Shown here one piece after another: positions 1-7,059 of a stretch of 64,000 nt of DNA. This stretch comes from Geodermatophilus ruber (GTDB taxonomy: Bacteria > Actinomycetota > Actinomycetes > Mycobacteriales > Geodermatophilaceae): NCBI RefSeq assembly GCF_900114385.1, contig NZ_FOSW01000009.1, positions 124,001 through 188,000 on the forward strand. Reading direction: 5' to 3'. The notes under the pieces are model-generated. The model searched no databases and had not been told where the DNA came from. It was given only the letters and a program-made list of their open reading frames with translations. Position 1 is the stretch's first letter. Every line of letters begins with the position of its first letter. Both the position numbers and the translations under genes were made by a program.

Positions 1-193
1 GCTTGGAGTCGTCGTCGCCGTTGCCGTCGCCGCCGTCGGACCTCCGGGCGCGCTGACCGGGCAGCACAGAGGTGACGCGGCTGGTCGCGTACTCGATCGC
101 CTGCTTCTTGAGCCGGTCGGCCGCCGGCCCGGTCACCAGGGACTGGAGCAGCGTCCCGAGCAGGCCGCCGCCTCTACGTTCCGTCGTCGTCAT
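1..193 (-). CDS. Gas vesicle cluster protein, GvpZ/SRPBCC-like (partial, cut by left edge)
   Basis: Last visible gene of the gas vesicle operon; only about 64 N-terminal residues lie in the window and the stop is beyond base 1. ATG at 193-191 follows GGGAGG and sits 12 bp after the gvpY-like stop. The visible part has a predicted short helix ending in DRLKKQAIEYA and then an acidic Gly/Asp tail. In Streptomyces gas vesicle clusters the gene after gvpY is gvpZ, an SRPBCC-type protein whose N-terminus also carries a DRLK-type helix. The identity therefore rests mostly on position; the diagnostic domain is outside the window. Confidence 0.5.
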   Translation of the reverse strand, partial: MTTTERRGGGLLGTLLQSLVTGPAADRLKKQAIEYATSRVTSVLPGQRARRSDGGDGNGDDDSK

Positions 194-205
194 CCCGTCC
201 TCCCG

Positions 206-952
206 TCAGGCCGACTCGGCGGGCTCGCGTGGGGCGGATCCGCCGCCACCCCCGCCGCCGGTTGTCACCGGGACGTTCTCCTGCGAGCCCCCGCTCGCCT
301 GCGAGCCCCCGCTCTCCTGCGAGCCCCCGCCCTCCTGGGCGCCCCCGCTCTCCTGGGCGCCCGTGCCCTCGCCGGCGCCCGCCCGGTCCCCGCCACCCTG
401 CTGGTCCCCGCCACCTTCCTGGCTGTTCCCGGCGGAGTTCTGACCGGTCAGCTTCCCGGCGGCCCCGGTGACCGTCCCGGCGGCCTGCGTAGCCGTCCCG
501 GCGGCCTGGCCCGCGGTTCCGGTGGCCTGGCCGGCGGCCTCGGTGGCCTGTCCAGCGGCCTGGCCCGCGGTTCCGGTGGCAGCACCCGCCGCACCGGTGG
601 CCGCACCGGTGGCCGCACCCGCTGCGCCGGTGGCCGCACCGCCCACCGCCTGCAGCGACTTGGTCCGCTCCTGCAGGGCGTCGGCGATCCCGTTCAGCCG
701 TGCCTCGAGGGCCTCCCGGACGAGTCGCTGGGCCTCCGCCACGACCGGCCCGCGCAGCTGCTCGGCCAGCTGGGCGACCTCCGGGTTCTGCAGCAGCTTG
801 CCGACGCCCCCCCGGGCGAGCGCCTGCGGCTGCACCGCGCTGCCCTTGCCGCTCAGCCACAGGGCCAGCCGGATGGCCGCCTTGCCCTTCTTGGTGCGGC
901 CGAGGACGTACCCCCCGATCAGTGCCATGGCCACCTTGCTGTTGTCGCTCAT
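206..952 (-). CDS. gvpY: GvpY-like gas vesicle accessory protein with low-complexity tail (248 aa)
   Basis: Accessory gas vesicle protein of unknown biochemical role. Residues 1-25 carry the motif ALIGGYVLGRTKKGK, as in actinobacterial GvpY proteins, followed by a helical region to about residue 105 (LLQNPEVAQLAEQLRG, then an Ala/Arg-rich helix). The C-terminal 140 residues are unusual: an Ala/Gly/Thr/Gln repeat tract of AAGxATG type, then a Gly/Ser/Glu tract of QESGG units. Streptomyces GvpY is shorter and lacks such a tail as far as I recall. ATG 952 is preceded by GAGGAG. The gene lies 100 bp after gvpF and 12 bp before the next gene, so it is probably co-transcribed. Confidence 0.7.
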   Translation of the reverse strand: MSDNSKVAMALIGGYVLGRTKKGKAAIRLALWLSGKGSAVQPQALARGGVGKLLQNPEVAQLAEQLRGPVVAEAQRLVREALEARLNGIADALQERTKSLQAVGGAATGAAGAATGAATGAAGAATGTAGQAAGQATEAAGQATGTAGQAAGTATQAAGTVTGAAGKLTGQNSAGNSQEGGGDQQGGGDRAGAGEGTGAQESGGAQEGGGSQESGGSQASGGSQENVPVTTGGGGGGGSAPREPAESA

Positions 953-1052
953 CTGCCCACTCCTCTCCGTCCCCCGCCCTGTCCGCGGTGCGGAACCGCG
1001 GTCGTGCGCTGTGCGGCGTGCTCGCAGTGGCGTCCCGGCCGGCACCGGGCTG

Positions 1053-1826
1053 TCACCACCCCCATCTCGATGCCGGCGCGGTGGCGCACTCCGGCCGCTC
1101 GTCCCGGTCCAGGAAGCTGAAGGCCGGCAGCGGCCCGACGTAGCCGAGGTCCACCTCGTGACCGCGCCGGGCGCGCAGCCCGGCGATCGCGGTGTCGAGC
1201 TCGTCCAGCCGGTCCCGCTCGACCAGGAAGGCCCACCGCTCGACCTCCTCGCTGGGGGCGGCCAGGTACCGGGTCTGCTCCACCAGCGGGGCCAGCTCCT
1301 CGGCGATCTCCTCGGCCCGCCGCGCCCGGAGCTCGCTCAGCAGCTGCGCGGTGGCCTCGCCGACCTGCAGCTGCTCGTCCATCCCGGCGCCGGGTGCGCG
1401 GGCCCGGGCGGCGAGGTCGTGCAGCTCCGGGTGGCCGGTCAGCAGCGGCGGGAGGTCGCGGTCGTCGCTGGACGTGAGGTCCAGGCGCACCTCGATCACC
1501 CCCTCCAGCGCGGACAGCCCGCGGCGCAGGTCGTCGGCGCGGGCACCGAGCACCTCCTCGCGGACGGCGTCCTCGTCCGGCGCCGTGGTGCCGAAGCGCA
1601 GCGGCAGCACCGGTCCCCGGGCCACCAGCCCGGTGAGCACGTCGAGGTGCCGGACGGCGTCGGACTCGGTGAGCTCGCGGTCCGGGTCCAGCGGGCTGAC
1701 GACGGCGGCGAGGTCGTCGCGGGTGACCGCCGACAGCGGCGGCCCGTTCTCGGTGCCGGGGGCCGCGGGAACCTCGCCCGACAGCAGGTCCGCCGTACGG
1801 ACCACCCCGTACAGGTGCAGTGCCAT
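1053..1826 (-). CDS. gvpF: Gas vesicle protein GvpF/GvpL family (257 aa)
   Basis: GvpF/L family member, a minor component thought to help nucleate the gas vesicle shell and bind GvpA. It shows the family pattern: N-terminal LYGVV strand, central PVLPLRFGT motif at about residues 93-101, and a C-terminal YVGPLPAFSF motif matching the usual G-PWPPYSF end. Length is typical (about 250 aa). Start ATG 1826 is preceded by AAGGAGG at good spacing. It follows gvpA by 29 bp, matching the gvpA-gvpF adjacency of Streptomyces, so I assign F rather than L. In Streptomyces gvpG follows; here only about 100 non-coding bases do. Confidence 0.88.
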   Translation of the reverse strand: MALHLYGVVRTADLLSGEVPAAPGTENGPPLSAVTRDDLAAVVSPLDPDRELTESDAVRHLDVLTGLVARGPVLPLRFGTTAPDEDAVREEVLGARADDLRRGLSALEGVIEVRLDLTSSDDRDLPPLLTGHPELHDLAARARAPGAGMDEQLQVGEATAQLLSELRARRAEEIAEELAPLVEQTRYLAAPSEEVERWAFLVERDRLDELDTAIAGLRARRGHEVDLGYVGPLPAFSFLDRDERPECATAPASRWGW

Positions 1827-1855
1827 GGCCGGCCTCCTTTCGGCGGGCGGGGCTG

Positions 1856-2305
1856 TCAGCGGCTGGGGTCGCGCCCCTCGGGGACGCCGCGGTCCGGCGG
1901 GGGACGGCGCTGGGCGGGGGGCCCGGGGCCGCTGGATCCGCCGCTGCCCCTGTCCAGCACGGACTCGACGGCCTCGGCGGCCTTCTCCCGCACCCCGCTG
2001 GCGGCGCCCTTGGTCACCCCTCTGGCCTTCGACGAGGCGACGCCCTCGGTCATCTCGTGGAGCAGGCCGGGGACGCCGGCCACCTGGTCCTCGTGCCGGA
2101 TGTCGAGCCGGTTCACCGCCTCGGCGAAGCGCAGGTAGGTGTCCACGCTGGCGATCACCACCCGGGCGTCGATGGTCAGCAGCTCGATGCCGACGACGGC
2201 GATGCGCGCGTACACGTCGATGACCAGGCCCTTGTCGAGGATCAGGTCCAGGACGTCGGCGAGTCCGCTGGGGCGCGGGTCCCGCTTGGCCAGCGCGGCG
2301 GTCAT
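1856..2305 (-). CDS. gvpA: Major gas vesicle structural protein GvpA (149 aa)
   Basis: Shell-forming protein of the gas vesicle. Residues 12-75 form the conserved GvpA core: [16 protein letters not shown], then [16 protein letters not shown] and [14 protein letters not shown]. The C-terminal extension of about 70 residues, with [17 protein letters not shown], resembles the extension in Streptomyces GvpA and separates it from the two other GvpA-family genes here. An upstream GTG at 2323 is in frame, but ATG 2305 is preceded by GGAAGGGAG, so the shorter start is preferred. It is the sixth gene of the operon, after gvpK. Confidence 0.9.
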   Translation of the reverse strand: MTAALAKRDPRPSGLADVLDLILDKGLVIDVYARIAVVGIELLTIDARVVIASVDTYLRFAEAVNRLDIRHEDQVAGVPGLLHEMTEGVASSKARGVTKGAASGVREKAAEAVESVLDRGSGGSSGPGPPAQRRPPPDRGVPEGRDPSR

Positions 2306-2341
2306 GGGATCGCTCCCTTCCACGGGGATGCGCGGGGCAGG

Positions 2342-2725
2342 TCAGCGTCGGTCGCGGCGTTCGTCGGGGAGCAGCGCGTCGAGGTCCACCGGGAGGCGGG
2401 CATCCCCCGGCGCCACGCCCAGCACGTCGCGGAGCTCGGTGAACTGGTCCTGCAGGGCGAGGAGGGCCCGGCCGAGCCGCTCGACCTCGGCGTCGGTGAG
2501 CTCGCCGGCGGCCATCCGCCGCACGGCCTGCCGCTCGAGCAGCTGCCGGACGACGTCCAGCAGCACGACGACCAGCCGGCCGAGGCCCCGCCCCAGGTCG
2601 TCGGCGTCGGCCGCGACCCGCAGGGCCGGCCGGGATGCCGCGTCCCCCGGCGGGCGCCCGTCCGGACGACGACCGGCCGGGGGCGGACGGTCGGGCGGCG
2701 GGGGGAGCGGGTCATCGGGCCTCAC
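2342..2725 (-). CDS. gvpK: Gas vesicle protein GvpK (127 aa)
   Basis: Conserved gas vesicle accessory protein. The GvpK core (about residues 35-115) has VAADADDLGRGLGRLVVVLL, LLERQAVRRM, then a helix with LTDAEVERLGRALLALQDQ and FTELRDVLG. The first 30 residues are Pro/Arg-rich and not conserved. GTG 2725 overlaps the stop of the preceding gvpS (GTGA), which indicates translational coupling; a longer open frame to 2950 runs entirely through gvpS and is not used. GvpK normally closes the JLSK half of the actinobacterial operon, as it does here. Confidence 0.88.
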   Translation of the reverse strand: MRPDDPLPPPPDRPPPAGRRPDGRPPGDAASRPALRVAADADDLGRGLGRLVVVLLDVVRQLLERQAVRRMAAGELTDAEVERLGRALLALQDQFTELRDVLGVAPGDARLPVDLDALLPDERRDRR

Positions 2726-3006
2726 GCCTCCTCCACCGGGCGGGCAGGCGCCGCGGCCAGCGCGCTGTGCACCCCGGTGAGCAGCAGCCGCAGGTCCAGC
2801 AGCAGCAGGTCGACATCGGCCAGGGAGATGACCACGTCCCCGGTGACCACGACGCCGCGGTGCACGACCCGGTCGAGCAGGTCGACCAGGCCGACGGTCT
2901 CGTTCCCCGCGCGGCTGCGGCTCGGGCGCTGCGCGGGGGCGGGCGGCCACGACCCGGCGGTCCGGTCGGCCGCGCCGGGGCCGCGGACCCGATCAGGCTC
3001 GGTCAT
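2722..3006 (-). CDS. gvpS: GvpA-family minor gas vesicle protein, GvpS type (94 aa)
   Basis: Short GvpA-family paralogue. After about 35 variable residues the core reads LVDLLDRVVHRGVVVTGDVVISLADVDLLLLDLRLLL, with the hydrophobic strand-turn-strand of the family but without the conserved IASVDTY segment of GvpA. Position between gvpL and gvpK matches gvpS in Streptomyces. ATG 3006 lies inside the end of gvpL (14-bp overlap) and the stop overlaps the gvpK start, so the three are tightly coupled. Assignment as S rather than M is by synteny. Confidence 0.8.
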   Translation of the reverse strand: MTEPDRVRGPGAADRTAGSWPPAPAQRPSRSRAGNETVGLVDLLDRVVHRGVVVTGDVVISLADVDLLLLDLRLLLTGVHSALAAAPARPVEEA

Positions 3007-4063
3007 GGACGACCTCCTCGGCGAGCTCGGCGAAGGAGTAGGGCGGCCACGGCCCGGTCGTGGTGAGCTCCAGCCCGGCCGGGGCCAGCTCACCGGCCAG
3101 CCGGTCGGCGGCAGCGGTGAAGGCAGCGTCGGCGTCCAGCGGGACCAGGTAGGCGGTGTCGAGGTCGACGAGGTCGGAGGCGCCCGAGCGGGTGATCGCG
3201 TCGGTCGCGTGCCGGCTGAGCTGCCGGTGCACGTCGTCGGCGGCGACCCGGCGGGCGTGGCGGCGCCGGTCGGCGTCCTCCAGCTCGCGGCTGCGCTGCC
3301 GCAGGTACTCGGTGCCGTTCATCGGGCCGGCCGGTTCGGCCGGCGGCGGCTCCGGGTCGGTCCGGCGCAGCCGGACCCCCCACTCGCGGTGACCGGCGAC
3401 GCGGTCCAGCCGGGCGCGCGTGCCGGGGCCGGTCTCGGCCAGCAGCCGGACGGCTGCGTCGCGGTCGGCCACCGCGGTGCCGAAGCGCAGCGGGAGCACC
3501 GGCGCCCGGTCGGCGACGGCGCGGACCACGGCGTCGTGCCGGCGGGCCAGCCGGGCGAGGGCACCGGTCTCGGAGACGTCGTCCTCCGAGACGTCGGCCA
3601 GCACCGTGGCGGGGACATCGCTGACGACGAGGGCGAGGTCCCCGGACTCCACGAGCGTCACGGTGGAGCGATCGTCCACGCCGGCCACCTCCGCCAGGTC
3701 CAGCGGCCCGGCGGGGGTGATCGCGTACGCGTACAGGCAGCGGTCGGGCCCGGCGGCCTCGGGGCTCGCGGTCCCCGGCGGCGCCGTGCGGGGGCCGGGG
3801 GCCGGTGCCTCCGGCGGGGCGGTGGGGGATCCGGGATCGGGCGCCGGTGGGCTCGGCGCGCCGCGGGCGGCACCCCCCAGGACCTCGCTGGTCGGGAGCC
3901 GCCCGACCGCCGTCAGGATCGCGGTGGCCAGCCGGTCGGTCAGCTGCTCGGCGGCCCGCCGCCGGGCGTCGTCCAGCGCCCGGCGGAGCACCGCCGGTGC
4001 CGCGGCGTCCCCCAGCGCACGGACCAGGCCGTCGAGTGCGTCGTCCCGCCGGGGGCCGGTCAC
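2993..4063 (-). CDS. gvpL: Gas vesicle protein GvpL with N-terminal extension (356 aa)
   Basis: Second GvpF/L-family protein of the operon. The family domain starts near residue 109 (CLYAYAIT), with PVLPLRFGT in the middle and GPWPPYSFAELAEE at the end. Ahead of it lies an extra segment: about 60 residues of predicted helix (VLRRALDDARRRAAEQLTD), then a Pro/Ala/Gly linker to about residue 107. Most GvpL proteins start directly at the family domain, so this is a fusion or extension. GTG 4063 overlaps the gvpJ stop by 4 bp; the absence of any other gene in the extension region and the coupling support this start. Confidence 0.82.
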   Translation of the reverse strand: MTGPRRDDALDGLVRALGDAAAPAVLRRALDDARRRAAEQLTDRLATAILTAVGRLPTSEVLGGAARGAPSPPAPDPGSPTAPPEAPAPGPRTAPPGTASPEAAGPDRCLYAYAITPAGPLDLAEVAGVDDRSTVTLVESGDLALVVSDVPATVLADVSEDDVSETGALARLARRHDAVVRAVADRAPVLPLRFGTAVADRDAAVRLLAETGPGTRARLDRVAGHREWGVRLRRTDPEPPPAEPAGPMNGTEYLRQRSRELEDADRRRHARRVAADDVHRQLSRHATDAITRSGASDLVDLDTAYLVPLDADAAFTAAADRLAGELAPAGLELTTTGPWPPYSFAELAEEVVHDRA

Positions 4064-4446
4064 GACTGCTCCGGGGGTGCCGGTGGGCCGTCGGTCTGCC
4101 CGGCCGGCGCCGGGGGTGCGGCCGCGAGGGCCCGCTCCAGCCGGTCCAGCCGCTCGCGCAGCTCCCGGTTCTCCGCCTCCAGCCGGGCGGTCTCGTCGCC
4201 GGCGACCTGCGCCGCGCTGCCGCTGAAGAACGGATCGCGGGACCACCAGTCCATGCCCATCTGCTTGGCGGTGTCGGCGGAGGCGATGAACAGCCGCAGC
4301 TTCAAGGACAGCAGTTCGATGTCGACGATGTTCACGACGATGTCGCCGGCGATGACCACGCCCTTGTCGAGCACCCGCTCGAGCACGTCGGCCAGCGAGT
4401 CCGCCCGCGGGGCCGGGCGGTTCCCCACCCGGGGGTCGAGGCTCAC
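4060..4446 (-). CDS. gvpJ: Gas vesicle protein GvpJ (128 aa)
   Basis: Minor GvpA-family protein, thought to cap or nucleate vesicles. The core shows LADVLERVLDKGVVIAGDIV, IVDIELLSLKLRLFIASADTAKQMG and then DWW, a motif of GvpJ rather than of GvpA. The C-terminus (about residues 85-113) is a predicted coiled coil with leucine heptads (ARLEAENRELRERLDRLERAL), followed by a Pro-rich tail. GTG 4446 overlaps the gvpO stop (GTGA). Next in the operon is gvpL, giving the O-J-L-S-K order. Confidence 0.87.
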   Translation of the reverse strand: MSLDPRVGNRPAPRADSLADVLERVLDKGVVIAGDIVVNIVDIELLSLKLRLFIASADTAKQMGMDWWSRDPFFSGSAAQVAGDETARLEAENRELRERLDRLERALAAAPPAPAGQTDGPPAPPEQS

Positions 4447-4766
4447 AGCGGGTCCGTGGCGCCCCGGTGGTACCGGCGCAACCGTTCGTAGGAGACCAGG
4501 TCACCGTGCTCGTCCAGGTCGACCCGGAAGGTGGCCATGACGCTGGTCGAGGCCGGGATGCGGTCGAGCTCGACGACGTCGATGAGCGCCGACCAGCCGT
4601 CCTCGGAGCGGCGGACGCCGCTGACCCCCTCCGGTTCGCGCCCCACGAGTTCGGCGAACTGGGACGCCGCCCGGCGCACGATCTCCGTGAGGGGCAGGCG
4701 ACGCCGGTGCCCATCGGCATCGCCCACCGGGCACTCGACGGGCTGGTCGTCCTCGGCTGCGTTCAT
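4443..4766 (-). CDS. gvpO: Gas vesicle protein GvpO (107 aa)
   Basis: First gene of the gas vesicle operon; GvpO is essential for vesicle formation in haloarchaea, with unclear mechanism. The conserved region covers residues 28-105: AASQFAELVGREPEGVSGV, then a Trp-containing strand (GWSALIDVVELDRIP), VMATFRVDLDEHGDLVSYERLRRYHRG. ATG 4766 is chosen; an in-frame GTG at 4823 would add 19 residues that do not look conserved. The promoter should lie between here and the DUF1275 gene on the same strand (4767-4934), but I see no clear -10/-35 pair. Confidence 0.85.
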   Translation of the reverse strand: MNAAEDDQPVECPVGDADGHRRRLPLTEIVRRAASQFAELVGREPEGVSGVRRSEDGWSALIDVVELDRIPASTSVMATFRVDLDEHGDLVSYERLRRYHRGATDPL

Positions 4767-4934
4767 GCGCCGGCCAATCTCCGGACCCTCGCGGGCGGAC
4801 GGGACGGTGACCGCCTGCTGCACTCACCGCCGTCGACCGAGCCTACGTCCGGGGCGTCGTCCCGCCAACGCATGGAGCTGCGGTGATGACCGGGCGCGGC
4901 GGGTCGGCTGCGTGAGGACCGCGCGGGTCGCGGC

Positions 4935-5738
4935 TCAGCGCCGGGGGGCCACCAGCGCGGCGACGGCCACGACGCCACCCAGCCCGGCCAGCTGCAGCAC
5001 CGGTGCGGCCAGCGGGGCGAGGAGGAGCAGACCGGCGCCGGCAGCAGCACCGGCCACCAGCCCGGCCAGGATCTCCAGGCTGTGCTGCACGTCGCGCACC
5101 CCGCGGCCGCCGACCAGGCGCATCACCACCGTGGTCAGGGTGCCGGTGAGGTAGGTCGTGGACAGCCCGGGGACGCCGAACCGCTGGACGACGCTGCTCT
5201 GCACGCCCATCGCCGCCGACATGCACCCCAGCAGGAGCAGGGTGAGCGCGGCGCCCGGTTCGCCTCCGGTGACCCACCACCCGGCCGCGTACCCGGCCAC
5301 CAGGACCAGTTCCACGACCAGCCCGAGGGTCACCGCCCGCGGCCACACCGGGTCGCCGGGCTGCGGGGAGCCGGCCAGCCGAGCGCCCAGGGCCGCGCCG
5401 AGGCAGAAGGCGAGGATCGCGCCGCCCGAGGCGAGCGCCAGCGTGCCGTCGGCCGAGCTGGCCGAGACCCCGAGGATGACCAGGTTGCCGGTCATCACGC
5501 TGGTGAACGCACCGCCCAGCGCGAGCAGGCCGATCGCGTCGGTGGCGCCGCTCGCGACGGCCAGGACGACCACCAGCGTCTGCCGCAGCCGCGTTCCCGG
5601 CCGCACGGCGGAGGGGGTGGCCGGCGGCGCCGTGGCGGGCGGGCGCGGCGGTGCCGAGGGCGGGGTGGCGGGTCCGGACACGACTGAGGAGTCTCCGACC
5701 GCGCGGCCCCCTCCGCCTTGGTCCTTGTGCCCACCCAT
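4935..5738 (-). CDS. DUF1275 / YoaK-family membrane protein (267 aa)
   Basis: Predicted integral membrane protein of the DUF1275 (YoaK) family, function unknown. About 45 Pro/Ala-rich residues precede the membrane domain, which has about six hydrophobic segments and the family motif GATDAIGLLALGGAFTSVMTGN at residues 64-85. The end is positively charged (APRR). ATG 5738 gives a long cytoplasmic tail; a later start cannot be excluded. It is transcribed away from the diiron-oxygenase operon, sharing the 103-bp divergent region 5739-5841. Nothing ties it to gas vesicles other than proximity. Confidence 0.8.
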   Translation of the reverse strand: MGGHKDQGGGGRAVGDSSVVSGPATPPSAPPRPPATAPPATPSAVRPGTRLRQTLVVVLAVASGATDAIGLLALGGAFTSVMTGNLVILGVSASSADGTLALASGGAILAFCLGAALGARLAGSPQPGDPVWPRAVTLGLVVELVLVAGYAAGWWVTGGEPGAALTLLLLGCMSAAMGVQSSVVQRFGVPGLSTTYLTGTLTTVVMRLVGGRGVRDVQHSLEILAGLVAGAAAGAGLLLLAPLAAPVLQLAGLGGVVAVAALVAPRR

Positions 5739-5747
5739 CCGGCCGTT

Positions 5748-5778
5748 CCCTGTGCACTTTGACCCTCTCGGGAGAGGG
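5748..5778. promoter_or_regulatory. Candidate operator: shared TGTGCACTTTGACC motif plus inverted repeat
   Basis: CCCTGTGCACTTTGACC at 5748-5764 matches CCTTGTGCACTCTGACC at 12838-12854 (15 of 17 bases), upstream of the PucR gene. It runs into an inverted repeat, CCCTCTC-GG-GAGAGGG, at 5763-5778. It lies 64-94 bp upstream of the diiron-oxygenase ATG, in the divergent region with DUF1275. The likely reader is the PucR regulator encoded at 12892-14598, but binding is inferred. Confidence 0.5.
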
Positions 5779-5841
5779 GTGCGGCGGCCAACACTGGGTC
5801 CACACAGCCATCCGTGGAGACGACCTGAGAAGGCGAATCAC

Positions 5842-6591
5842 ATGACTTCGATGCTGGACCGCACCCAGCCGCTCGACCGCGACGACTTCCGCGTCGCGCT
5901 GCAGGACGCGATCAAGGGCCGGGAGGCCAAGAACGCCTCCTTCAGCAAGGCCTGGGCGGACGGGAAGCTGGAGCGGCACCACTTCGCCCGCTGGGCCGAG
6001 AACCACTACCAGTACGTCGGCCCCTTCGCCGACTACCTCGGTTACGTCTACGGCAACACCCCGGACACCTGCACCGAGGCCAAGGACTTCCTGCTGCAGA
6101 ACATGTACGAGGAGGAGCTGGCCGACATCCGCCACACCGACCTGCTCATCCGCTTCGGCGAGGCGTGCGGCACCACCCGCGAGCGCATCGAGGACCCGAA
6201 CAACGCCAACGCCGTCACCCGCGGGCTGCAGGCCTGGTGCTACGCGACGGCCATGCGGGAGCACTTCGTCGTGGCCACGGCCGCGCTCATCGTCGGCCTG
6301 GAGTCCCAGGTGCCGAGCATCTACAAGAAGCAGATCGTCCCGCTGCGCGAGGTGTACGGCTTCACCGAGGACGAGATCGAGTTCTTCGACCTGCACATCA
6401 CCTCCGACGAGGTGCACGGCGAGCGCGGCTACCAGATCGTGCTCGAGCACGCCAACACCCCGGAGCTGCAGCAGCGCTGCCTGCAGTTCGTCCGCTGGGG
6501 CGCGGAGGCGCGCTACGCCTACACCCGCTCCCTGTACGACGAGTACGTCGCCCCGGACCTCTCGACCGGCGACGCAGAGCCCCTCGCCTGA
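5842..6591 (+). CDS. Heme-oxygenase-like diiron oxygenase (CADD/PqqC-like, 249 aa)
   Basis: All-helical protein of the TenA/PqqC/heme-oxygenase-like superfamily. It carries a full candidate diiron ligand set: E91, H98, E154 (GLESQVP), H185, D189 and H192 (H-x3-D-x2-H). The spacing matches the ligands I recall for Chlamydia CADD (E81, H88, E142, H174, D178, H181). PqqC and TenA lack this metal set, so a diiron oxidase/oxygenase is favoured. ATG 5842 follows GAAGG. It starts an operon whose next two genes encode a Rieske ferredoxin and an FAD reductase, a plausible electron supply. The downstream aldehyde dehydrogenase, RidA and hydrolases suggest an N-containing substrate. Substrate unknown; family call firm, reaction inferred. 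Confidence 0.8.
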   Translation: MTSMLDRTQPLDRDDFRVALQDAIKGREAKNASFSKAWADGKLERHHFARWAENHYQYVGPFADYLGYVYGNTPDTCTEAKDFLLQNMYEEELADIRHTDLLIRFGEACGTTRERIEDPNNANAVTRGLQAWCYATAMREHFVVATAALIVGLESQVPSIYKKQIVPLREVYGFTEDEIEFFDLHITSDEVHGERGYQIVLEHANTPELQQRCLQFVRWGAEARYAYTRSLYDEYVAPDLSTGDAEPLA

Positions 6592-6673
6592 GGCCGACCA
6601 TCCCGAGCGGAGCGCCGGGGCGCGGACACCGCGCCCCCGGCACTCCGCTCGGCCACAGAATGCGGAGGACCCC

Positions 6674-7054
6674 ATGAGCGAGTGGGTGCACGTCGCCGAG
6701 CTGAAGGAGCTCCAGCGGCGCAGGAAGAAGCTCGTCACCGCCGGCGACCGGCCCATCGCCCTGTTCCTCGTCGACGGCGAGGTGTACGCGATCGACGACA
6801 CCTGCGTGCACAGGGAGCGGTCGCTCTCCAAGGGCACCCTGCTCGACGGCCAGGTCATCTGCCCCGGGCACCAGTGGCGCTTCGACCCGCGCACCGGCCA
6901 CCCCGAGGACCAGGAGGGCTGCCTGGCAACCTACGCGGTACAGGTCAGCGAGGACGGGCACGTCCTCGTCGACCCCGCGCCGGTGAGCCCCCGGCGGGAG
7001 ACCACCCCCGAGGCGGCCGCCGCCGCTCCCGCCCCGAACCCCGCCGCGAGGTGA
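6674..7054 (+). CDS. Rieske [2Fe-2S] ferredoxin (126 aa)
   Basis: Small soluble Rieske ferredoxin of the NirD/oxygenase-ferredoxin type. Cluster ligands are C44-x-H46 (CVH) and C63-x2-H66 (CPGH), with the usual spacing and the following WRFDPRTG strand. The last 20 residues are a Pro/Ala tail. It starts 82 bp after the oxygenase gene and is followed at once by the FAD reductase, so reductase, ferredoxin and oxygenase probably form one electron chain. The 82-bp gap between oxygenase and ferredoxin holds a GC-rich stretch (GGAGCGCCGGGGCGCGG) but no clear terminator. ATG 6674 is preceded by GGAGGA. Confidence 0.88.
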   Translation: MSEWVHVAELKELQRRRKKLVTAGDRPIALFLVDGEVYAIDDTCVHRERSLSKGTLLDGQVICPGHQWRFDPRTGHPEDQEGCLATYAVQVSEDGHVLVDPAPVSPRRETTPEAAAAAPAPNPAAR

Positions 7055-7059
7055 GCCCC

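Noticed and set aside
468..2138. Long plus-strand open frame (556 codons) opposite the gas vesicle genes
   Set aside because: Antisense shadow of gvpF/gvpA/gvpY in GC-rich DNA; composition Arg/Pro/Ala/Gly with no family motif, and opposite genes are clearly real. Similar long antisense frames across the window were rejected for the same reason.
5842..6591. Thiaminase II (TenA) or PqqC
   Set aside because: No thiamin or PQQ genes nearby, and the six-residue metal pattern, absent from both, is complete.
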